64,000 nucleotides of DNA from Mesocentrotus franciscanus (Eukaryota; Echinodermata; Echinoidea; Camarodonta; Strongylocentrotidae): NCBI GenBank assembly GCA_037976565.1, contig CP137679.1, positions 5,051,710 through 5,115,709 on the forward strand, read 5' to 3'. The notes beneath the pieces are model-generated. The model was not told the origin of the DNA, searched no databases, and saw only the letters and a list, made by a program, of their open reading frames with translations. Positions 14,401 through 26,400 of this stretch are shown here, piece by piece. Both the position numbers and the translations under genes were made by a program. How positions within the stretch are numbered: position 1 is the stretch's first letter; the number at the start of each line of letters is the position of its first letter.

Positions 14401-17400
14401 TTGAAGCCATTTATATTTGTGTAAATTATATTTAGTCTGTACTTAACATGTTAAGAACAATATATGAGTATCAGTTCAATCACAATCATAATCACATCAA
14501 AATCTGAATCACCATCACACTGAATCACAGTCACAATCGTAATCACCATCTCAATTACAATCACGATCACATACAGTAACAAGCACAATCACGCTACACA
14601 ATCATTAATGAGTTTGATACATTGTTTTCTCACTGCGCGCACATCTCAATAACTCATGTCATGTGGAGATAAACTAAAGAATACACGTATAACATGTGCA
14701 TATACCATGTATACCATAGGTTTGTAAAGATAGGCTAATATGAATGAAAACTTTGTTATTTAGAATGACCCAAAGTGAAATTGAATGGTACGGACGTCCG
14801 ATTTGCCATTGTTGACGAAAATGAATGCAAACTGCGCATTTATAATCGGTTGTTTAATTGAATGAAACAAGTGTTAAATCCATTGACAGAATAAGTAAAT
14901 CAAATGAAAAAAGTGTTATTTTGAATGAAATTTACACGCCGGCAGCTTTATTTTGCGAATTTGAATGAACTTTGTATCAAAACGAATGAAAAGCTTACGA
15001 AATTGACCGAGAAATCCTATCTTACCCAGTATGATCATATATACAACCCCGCAAGCTAAGTTCCATGCTAAATCCATTTCAAATTGTATGGGTTGGTAAG
15101 CAACAAACATGTTATTTGTCCTCACTAGGGGTGCATACCCACTAAATCATCGCTATTTAGCAACTGAAGCTATAACCTAGCCACATCAATATAGAATTAG
15201 CATGGAACTAAGCAAGAGTGTCTTTTTATGAATATGCAATGATATAAGTGCATGGAAAGTGTGTGTTTACAGACTATACAGTTGTATTTATTGGAGTGGC
15301 GTACCATAATGGTGGGGGGTATCAATACTCTATAGATTTATTTTGTAATGTTTTGTTTGGTTTTGTTTTTGATAATTTATTCGATGTCCGTAATCTCTTT
15401 GAAGCCATTTATATTTGTGTAAATTATATTTAGTCTGTATTGAACATGTTAAGAACAATTTATGAGTATCAGTTCAATCACAATCATAATCACATCAAAA
15501 TCTGACTCACCATCACACTGAATCACAATCACGATCGTGATCACAGTCACAATTACAAATAACTCATTTGTTTAATTTAGATGAGAAACATGTGCATATA
15601 CCATGTATACCATAGGTTTGTAAAGATAGGCTAATATGAATGAAAACTTTGTTATTTAGAATGACCCAGAGTGAAATTGAATGGTACGGACGTCCGATTT
15701 GCCATTGTTGACGAAAATGAATGCAAACTGCGCATTTGTAAGCGGTTGTTAAATTGAATGAAACAAGTGCTAAATCCATTGACCGAATAAGTAAATCAAA
15801 TGAAAAAGTGTTATTTTGAATGAAATTTACACGCCGGCAGCTTTATTTCGCGAATTTGAATGAACTTTGTATCGAAACGAATGAAAAGCTTACGAAATTG
15901 ACCGAGAAATCCTATATTTTAATGCAACACGTTTATCGCACATCATTTTGGATTGGGTGACGTCTCTTTGGGCATCAGTAAGTTCGTGTACATGTATTTT
16001 GCCTTAAAGTTGGCTTGCTTACTTACCGGTAAGTAAAATACTTAGATGTGATCTGCATAATATAGGATTTCTCGGTCAATTTCGTAAGTTGGCCACACAA
16101 ATTCATTTTATGTTCATTCAATTTCGCCGATTCTGTCACCGCAGCTGTTTTTTTTCGTTCAAATTTGTTTTTTAGAATTTAAATTCATAAAACGATCATT
16201 CAAAAACATTTTATTTTCATTCGAATTAAAACGTGTTTCTTTTTCGTAAAATTTATGAGTATCAGTTCAATCACAATCATAATCACATCAAAATCTGAAT
16301 CACCATCACACTGAATCACAATCACGATTGTGATCACAGTCACAATTACCAATAACTCATTTGTTTAATTTAGATGAGAAACATGTGCATATACCATGTA
16401 TACCATAGGTTTGTAAAGATAGGCTAATATGAATGAAAACTTTGTTATTTAGAATGACCCAAAGTGAAATTGAATGGTACGGACGTCCGATTTGCCATTG
16501 TTGACGAAAATGAATGCAAACTGCGCATTTGTAAGCGGTTGTTAAATTGAATGAAACAAGTGCTAAATCCATTGACCGAATAAGTAAATCAAATGAAAAA
16601 AGTGTTATTTTGAATGAAATTTACACGCCGGCAGCTTTATTTCGCGAATTTGAATGAACTTTGTATCGAAACGAATGAAAAGCTTACGAAATTGACCGAG
16701 AAATCCTATATTTTAATGCAACACGTTTATCGCACATCATTTTGGATTGGGTGACGTCTCTTTGGGCATCAGTAAGTTCGTGTACATGTATTTTGCCTTA
16801 AAGTTGGCTTGCTTACTTACCGGTAAGTAAAATACTTAGATGCATAATATAGGATTTCTCGGTCAATTTCGTAAGTTGGCCACACAAATTCATTTTATGT
16901 TCATTCAATTTCGCCGATTCTGTCACCGCAGCTGTTTTTTTCGTTCAAATTCGTTTTTTAGAATTTAAATTCATAAAACGATCATTCAAAAACATTTTAT
17001 TTTCATTCGAATTAAAACGTTTCTTTTTCGTAAAATTTATGAGTATCAGTTCAATCACAATCATAATCACATCAAAATCTGAATCACCATCACACTGAAT
17101 CACAATCACGATTGTGATCACAGTCACAATTACCAATAACTCATTTGTTTAATTTAGATGAGAAACATGTGCATATACCATGTATACCATAGGTTTGTAA
17201 AGATAGGCTAATATGAATGAAAACTTTGTTATTTAGAATGACCCAAAGTGAAATTGAATGGTACGGACGTCCGATTTGCCATTGTTGACGAAAATGAATG
17301 CAAACTGCGCATTTGTCAGCGGTTGTTAAATTGAATGAAACGAGTGCTAAATCCATTGACCGAATAAGTAAATCAAATGAAAGAAGTGTTATTTTGAAAG

Positions 17401-20400
17401 AAATTTACACGCCAGCAGCTTTATTTCGCGAATTTGAATGAACTTTGTATCGAAACGAATGAAAAGCTTACGAAATTGACCGAGAATCCTATACTTGAGC
17501 GATTTTACTTAGCTGCGGTCAATGCTTAATAAAAAACTGACACAATTCAAGTATTAAATTGAATACAGGCTCAGGGCCGGTATTCAATTCAATACTTAGA
17601 ATAAGTAAGAAATTTACTTTTACTTTTACTTTATTTAATTTAAGTAAATGGCTAAGCTAAGATGTTTACTTATCTCGTATTTAAATCGCATTTTAGTTAC
17701 TTTTACTTACCTGAGACAAAATCTAAGTAAAATACTCACTGATACGCATTGTTACATCACACGGTCAATCAAAAGTAATGCGCAATTAACGCGTCGCAAA
17801 AAAATGCGCGCTATTATAATTGTGCGCAGGTTATGATACGGCGTAAGAAAACCATAATATGCCTGCCAATCAATGCCTCCAAATAATTGCTGTCTTAAAT
17901 TTAGGGTAAAATAATTAGCCAAAAGTTTGAATTGAATTCCAAAATTGGCTAAGTATTTTATCTAAGCCAGATACTAAGTGAAAAGCTTAAATTTTGTACT
18001 TAAGTATAGAATTTAATACGGGCCATGCGAGAACCAACAGCGCAGCTCGGGAAGCAGCGAGTTAAGGGACCATACCGCTACACCTGACCTGAGATGGCGC
18101 TAGAGGGGATTTTGCAGTATTGCTTCTAGTACAGTATGGCTTTAAGTAACTATGAATGTGCTGGAGCTGTGGCAAGGTCATCAATAATTTAAAAAAAAAC
18201 TTGAGTGAAGATGACCCACCCTTTAAAACCACAAACACGTGGAAATGCATTTGATACTTACTTTACGATAATAGCGATTAGTATAGTTTACGCAGGCGCA
18301 TGCACGGAGTTCGCTGAAGGTATTTTAGCGAGCTCCCTGCGCTTGCGCCCTTTTACACTTCTCGCTATTATCGTAAAGTAAGTATCAAATTGGCAACGCA
18401 AAAACAGTTTTTTACCTGTATACCGCGTGTCTTTGCATTTCAGATGGAACTTACATCGTGAACTCTCCTAAGAGGTCAGCGTTTTGTAATGTAAATCGCA
18501 CCTTTACTAACTATCATCACTCCGGTAGCAAAATCTTTCATTTCATATGTATTGCTTGACCGATTTCAAAGTGCTTTTCATGAGAAGAAAGAATTAGAGT
18601 CCACTATTATAGCGAACTCCGGAGCCACTGGTGCCATAATTATTTGTCGGGTGCGGGGAGGGAAGATTTCAGACGCATTTTAGGCTTTGTTTACCTGCCT
18701 CTTCACGCAGGGGTATGGGTGCCAATTCAGGCTAGGTGATATCAATGTCATATTTTACATTATTACCTAGCCCTTATGCTATAGTAGGGCTATTAATACA
18801 TGTACATGTTTACCAGTAATGCAATGATAAGATGTACTGATATTTTAGATGTGGTTCACCAGATTATTATTAAAAAGTTTAACTTGCAAATATTCTGTTT
18901 ATCTGGATATTATGAATATCATAACCAGAAATTTGATTTAAATTTCTTATTGAAAGGACACAAGTTTGGTACAGTAAGCCTCGTTCAGATATACCGCGGT
19001 GAACCGGGTACGACCTTTGTTGCGTGCAGCTCCCTTTTATTTACAGGTAAGATTTTTTTTTTTAAACAGCGGTTTACAGCATCATACATCATAATACAAA
19101 CATACTTACATCTACTTCTTCTTGTACTTTGGCATTGTCATTCTCGATGTGATATCTCTTAAGAGCGACTTGCGCAGTTGCCAAATCACAATCCATATTG
19201 ATGGTATCAAACTGCGGACGCTCGGCGTACTTGGCAAGTGCCTGGAGTGCTACTACGGTATCCTTCATACCGCCAAGATACATGGATAATGATAAGAGAT
19301 CAAATAAACATGTTATACAAATACATGGTTCTAGCGACAATCAATGTAAAACTATGCAATTCGCATTCTGACTATTAAAATACAAGTATTTGTAACATAA
19401 TTTGTAACATGGCATTTAGCAAAGATGTGTGCAATAACTTTGATTACATTACGAAAATGGTCTATTGAGAGCATGGCTAATCTTGTAGTATCTCTTTCCA
19501 GAAGTAATATCTGAAGCTAATATTTTGAATATAGTAAAGCGATATGGATACCTTAGTATACAGAGCAAAATACAATTAGTGATTGGTACTCTTTAAGGGT
19601 ACTAAAAAAAATCATAACAAGGGCCTCAACATATGATAATCTCAGGACCTGAATATGGGACAAAATTTGTTGAAGATGAAGAAGTTCTCATCTGTAGCCA
19701 AATTGGTAAAGCAAATTATTAACATTCACATACACAAAATAATTATTTTGATAACTACTGATCCACATCTTCAATATATTTTTAAAAATCTGTTATGATA
19801 TTGCTGTGTGATGTTACCATTGTTATCTTGTTATATTGCTTTTGTATTTTGACACTGTTTTATTATATTAAAAATATCTGATTGCTTTGTGAAACATACA
19901 ATATCAGCCTTGAACTGGATGTCATGTTGATATTTTTTAATAACCAATTCAACAACAACAACCCTACATGTAATTCTGTTACGTAAAACCTTTTTTTCTT
20001 TTTTGAACTTAAACTTGATCTTTAGTTTCCACTTTCAAATGATCAAGAAACATGTATAGAAAAAATTACATGTAACTGGACATTGAGATATACATGTTAA
20101 ACAACGTTAACAAAGTCATTCATTATACACAATAAAAGAATACATTAATTCACATAAATACTTTTTGAAAGTGGATTGACACTCCAAATAGTGTTAATAT
20201 TAATACATTTAATTGCAAATTCGACGTGGAGTCTACCAAAAGAAATCAAATAAGAAAGCAACAACAAAATATAACAGCGCAAGAAATATAACACCCCGAG
20301 CACACCCATAAATTAAATGGTCAAAAATGTGAACCAGCTATCATGACTCTAAGTAGATTTTCCTCTTAAGGTCAGTCAGTTCTAACGATACAAATATTGT

Positions 20401-23400
20401 AATCACCTGAGTTGATACAAATCCTCCACCGTAGTTCTGTTGATTGCTGAGCCATAGAGCAACTTTGCCTGCCTTTTGATAATCATGTAAGGCAAGTTGT
20501 GCCAGGAGAGCATAGCCGGAGGTTTCTACCTCAATAGCAGAAGGTTTTGTCTGTAGCCAATATGGCTGACTGCCATCTCTATAATTGGCTGCATTCGGAG
20601 TAAAACTAACAGCCCCAGTAGCTAAAAGTCCAAGAATAATGATGAAATTATAATAATGATGATAATCATAATAATCATAATAACAATAATCATCATAATA
20701 ACAATGATAATAATAATAACAATAAAACAATTTCAAGTTCAAGCTCGTTCCAAAAACATATAATTTGTCAGTAATTTTTAACATTAAAATGTTCAGAAAA
20801 TGGATTAAAAACGACCATGTTTGCCACATAATCGATTCCAAAGATTATGGTTTCATTTTGGTTGCTGTTGTACTTATTTCTCATATTTTCCAAGTACTCT
20901 CATGAACTTATTTTGATTGTCCATCATTCACTCTTTGAATTGGTCATTTGGTGTTACAAGTCTTATTGACTAGTTTTCAAACTACATTACCTCAAATTCG
21001 GAGTACTTTCACCAAATCTCTCTATATTTTGTATCTTCATCCGTAAATTCGTAGATATATAATTATGAAGCGCCAAGCACAGGTAAAGTATGTATGAAGA
21101 TTAAACAAGAAAATAATGTGGATATCGTTGTCTATTTAATATCATTATTCAGCCGATTAGACCAATTGCTAGCCATTTCAGGTCTTAAATTATTCCATGA
21201 CAACCCCTTATCTCTACCTGAATGCACTGGTAGCTTTATACAGGAAATTAAGACATTAAATGCAGTTTACTGACAAATAAAGATGGAAATTGTCAATCTC
21301 TTGTAAAATACAACGTGGCACACAGAGAGTTTTAAAAATCAGGGCTCTTAATAGATCACCTACATCACTCAACAGGCTACTATTCTACGCACCATCTTCA
21401 TTTCCATCACTCCACAGCTTGTCATTTGCATTCTCCACTCTTGCACTTTCAGCCAGCGCCAAGGCATAAGTGACGATAGCCTTGTCATAGACTCTTTCTA
21501 TCTGTTCAATTTGAGTTTCCAGGAACTCGACCGCATTCCCGATTGAATCATTAATTTTCTGCAAGAAAGGCACAAACCTGCAATTAGCCATACATAACTC
21601 AAACTGATAGAGAGAGCGAGCCATGGTACTGCAAAGTTGATAAATAGCAGTACCTGAATGGATAAACAGCTTAGTATATCTTTCGTTACTGCTACTTATT
21701 GATGTATCTGTACCAATCATCTCTGCAGTAAGCCTCTGTGATTAGAAGCAGTAGGTCCATGTTAGAAGTATGCATGGACCACTCAAGTGGTCTCTTAATT
21801 TGATCTACATGTATGTATGTATGTGTGCATGTTTGTGTGTGTGTGTGAGTTGCACTTTTCGTGTTGTTGACATGTTTGCCGATCTTGCTTTCGACGTCTC
21901 GCAAATTGTCTGTTAGCTCCTTCCACTCCTCGTTTGTCACAAGTTTGTCAAATGCCATACGCGTTCTAAGTCAGCTGAGCTAGTATGCTTTGGGCCACAG
22001 TCTTCAGGTCCTCATCAAGAAATGCTGATAGCTAGAGGGGTGTTGTGGTCGGATAGCATGCAAATATGGCTTTAGGAGAGAGGAGTACTATGATTGAATA
22101 GTCTGCAGAGGTGGCTTTAGGAGAGAGAGAGGAGTGTTATGGTTGGATAGTCTGCAGAGATGGCTTGAGAAGAGAAGAGTGCCATGATTGAATAGTCTGC
22201 AGAGATAGCTTGAGGAGAGAGGGGTGTTATGGTTGGATAGTCTGCAGAGATAGCTTGAGGAGAGAGGAGTGTTATGGTTGGATAGTCTGAAGAGATGGCT
22301 TGAGGAGAGAGGAGTGTTATGGTTGGTGTTATGATTGAATAGTCTGCAGAGATGGCTTTAGGAGAGAGGAGTGTTTATAGTTGGATAGTCTTCAGAGATG
22401 GTTTTAGGAGAGAGGAGTGTTATGATTGGATAGTCTGCAGAGATGGCTTGAGGAGAGAAGAGTGCCATGATTGAATAGTCTGCAGAGATAGCTTGAGGAG
22501 AGAGGAGTGTTATGGTTGGATAGTCTGAAGAGATGGCTTGAGGAGAGAGGAGTGTTATGATTGGATAGTCTGCAGAGATGGCTTGAGGAGAGAGGAGTGT
22601 TATGATTGGATAGTCTGCAGAGATGGCTTGAGGAGAGAGGAGTGTTATGATTGGATAGCCTGCAGAGATGGCTTGAGGAGAGAGGAGTGTTATGGTTGGA
22701 TAGTCTGCAGAGATGGCTTGAGAAGAGAGATGTGCTATGGTTGGATAGTCTGCAGAGATGGCTTGATAAGAGAGAAGTGTTTTGATTGGATAGTCTGTAG
22801 AGATGGCTTGAGGAGAGAGGAGCGATATGGTTGGATAGTCTGCAGAGATGGCCTGAGGAGAGAGGTGTGCTATGGTTGGATAGTCTGCAGAGATGGCTTG
22901 AGGAGAGAGGTGTGTTATGGTTGGATAGTCTGCAGAGATAGCTTGAGGAGAAAGGAGTGTTATGGTTGGATAGTCTGCAGAGATGGTTTTAGGAGAGATG
23001 AGTGTTATGGTTGGTGAGTCTGTAGAGATGGCTTGAGAAGAGAGGAGTGTTATGGTTTGTGAGTCTGTAGAGATGGCTTGAGAAGAGAGGAGTGTCATGA
23101 TTGGATAGTCTGCAGAGATGGCTTGAGGAGAGAGGAGTGTTATGATTGGACAGTCTGCAGAGATGGTTTTAGGAGAGATGAGTGTTATGGTTGGTGAGTC
23201 TGCAGAGATGGCTTGAGAAGAGAGTTGTGCTATGGTTGGATAGTCTGCAGAGATGGCTTGATATGAGAGGAGTGTTTTGATTGGATAGTCTGTAGAGATG
23301 GCTCGAGGAGAGAGGAGCGATATGGTTGGATAGTGTGCAGAGATGGCTGGAGAAGAATCAGTGAAAAACCGGGGAATGGAGTTAATGTTGAAGGATAGAA

Positions 23401-26400
23401 ACACAGAGTTGTAAAGCAACATGATCGGCAGAGTCAATTAGATACGGCACCAAGAGAGCAAGAGACAGAGAGAGAGATAGAGAGAGGAGGGGGGATCAGC
23501 ATCATATGAACATTTTCCTGTCAGGAATAAAAAAATTAAAAAATAGTCATGAAAATATCATTGTCCTTAAATTGTAAAAAAAAAATTACCGATATGTAAT
23601 TACCCTTTCAATATAGCATAAAAAGCCACCATATTGAATAGATAGCACATATGTGTGTATTTACATGAAGAATGTCCATCCTTACACCATTGTCTAAATT
23701 TTGTGTTTTTGTTTGTTTGAACAATTTACACTATATCGAATCCATGTGAAAACAGGTCATCAGAGTCAGAGTCACATGACCAAGTTGCCGTTATGAAGAT
23801 CTTATGGCATGATCTTGAATTCCTACGATTCTAATGGTCTCATTGATTTTGGTCTCTTAACTAACTTAAATGTATTTTGATGACAAGCAATTTTCATCAA
23901 ATTGTACATTTCATTATTAAATCACAATGGACATACAAGTATGATAATGCCACATTCACATGTTCTCTATCAATTTGCACATTTTTGGGTCATGTTATGT
24001 TACAGTTTTATATAAATGTTAAGTGTAATTGCATTACCTGGTTTGCCGGGACAAGTAAATTCCGGCTCTCCAGGAGAGAGATGAGAACAAATGCTGTCAT
24101 AGAAGTTTCTCCGTTTACAGCTCCCTGAAAAACAAATCAAAGGATTTGCAAAAGTGAGATCTGTTAGTACGTATACAGATTAAGTTAAGTTTTGGTCATG
24201 CAATAGCATTGTGAAAGCGATGGTATGGAAGCGATTGGAAAAGGTACATGTACATGTAGATCATGTAGCACATAAGTATTGGTGTATACCGGAGGTTTTG
24301 GAATCATCGTAATGATAACAAATAGGCCTGCAGTCTCACTAAAAGTCACTGCGCTGTACATAGAAATGTGCATATGGGACTACACAAACATGTGGCATGG
24401 AGTGCGGTCCACAATAGTGGTTACTTGTCATATTTCGAATATGAGGGCATTTGAAGAGCCACCCTTTTCAGGGGACAATTTTTAAATGATAATCTTCCAC
24501 ACTAACGTAAAAAGTATTAAAAAGCTCATAAAATATTTTTCACCATTTCCCACACCTCAACCGTATTTCAAACTGACAAATGCTGGTGTTCACGAGAGTA
24601 TGTGTGACAGTGATCCCCAAAGAATTAACTTATAAATGAACAAGAAATATTTCTGTGGCTATTTTTGTGTTATATTCATGATTTCTATAGAAATCATGAA
24701 TATAACACAATTGAATATAACACAAAAATAGCCACAGAAAATTGTGTATTAAAGGATGTACTATATCAGCAAGGATAAAACAAAGGACCTCTCTTTTGTG
24801 TATGAGTGAACAGCCTTCACCTACATGTTTATACCACAGTGTTCGCATTGTATATAGAGATCACGCTTTGAAGAAATGCGTTTTATGCCAACTTTATAAT
24901 TTTATTTCCCAATTTCGGGGGTCTCCCCCTTCCTCAGGAATGACAATGCTTGTTGGTGATCAGAATATTCACAATAGTATCAATATGTTATAGTCCGTGC
25001 AAACTCGATGTTACCAAAATGAAATTTATCAACACACACATATATTTATTAGAAAATGTGAGTGAGTGAATTACGTAATGTGCGTCATGATGACAGAGGT
25101 CTCACAGTGTTCCCATGCACCTATTTAATAATAATAATAATGATATATAGATGGCTTATCAAATTGCAGTGGCACGAAGGCATAATAGATGGTGATGTCA
25201 GTCAATTAAAATTCGTGATCCAGCAGTGTATAAAGGGTAGCTTTATTAGGTAATATTGGGCGCATTCTTCTTCTTTCAGACAATTAATAGCAGCTAGAAT
25301 GAGAAATCAATGGTGGAAAGCCAGAAAATTTTCATCTGACCCAAAAGAAGTTCGTTAGTGTATCCTGAGGAACTTATGAGCACACATTCGTACAAATAGT
25401 TCATATTTGCTAGTGCATCACTGAATATGTACTGCATGCAGTTTAAGTTACAATCGGATAATGAAAGAGACTTGTTAAGGTCATCATCTGGCTCATTGTG
25501 ATTGTGTATATCACTAATGCACTAGCTTCATGTATTATTTGTTTCATAAAACAGGTCAACAATATGAATGTAAAGTCAAGAAATAAGCAACAAACCGGAT
25601 CAAAATTCCAAGAGTTGCAAAGTAATAGAGGCCGCCATTTAATTTGCTTTATTGAATAACATCTCAAAAGTGCAGCCAGTGTAACGTACGTCTCAGTGTG
25701 TGCATCAGTGTGCTTATCATTTGAAACTATTGAGACTATAACTATGTGCACTTCACGGCATCTTCAATTTACAAACACCAGAGATACATTTACATGTATG
25801 CATACGCGCTTAGTCGTGCATTATCACTTTTAGCTGTGGGTTACCACTGTTTGATGGGAATCTTTTGGCACGGTAGAATAATGCATGGTCACGTGATGTC
25901 TTTTGAAAATCTAGTGTGGACAACCCCGGCCATCCGCATGCTGCACTTGCTAGGTATTTCCACTTGTGGAGGTTGGGTGCAGTCTTGACAGATTCAATGC
26001 TAATTCTGTTTAGGTAAGTCCATTGTTGTTGGCCGAGGTTCAGAGGCGGCCCTCCCCGGGGGGGGGGGCAGGGGGGCACAGTGCCCTCCCACTTTTTCAA
26101 GCACCCGAAAAGTGCGCCTTTTTACATAGGAAAAGTGCCCCTTTAATTTTGTAAGAAGTGCCCCTTTTTACATAGGAATAGTGCCCCTCTCACTTTGACA
26201 AGTGCCCTATTAATTTGTAAAAGTGCCCTTCCCTTTTCAACTCTGATAAGTGCCCTTTTATTTGGACTCGTGCCCCTTTTCCTTCGACAAGTTCCCATTT
26301 TCCTTTGCAATAAGACATAGTGTCCATTTTCCATTCTCATAAGTGCCCTTTTTAATCTCTAGTAAGTGCCCTTTTCAGGTACGAGAAGTGCCTCTTTTCA

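Noticed and set aside
22358..23437. 359-codon open frame (SPQAISADYP repeats) as a protein gene
   Set aside because: It is the reading of a 45-bp minisatellite inside an intron; the opposite strand is open too, and there is no supporting domain or splice context.
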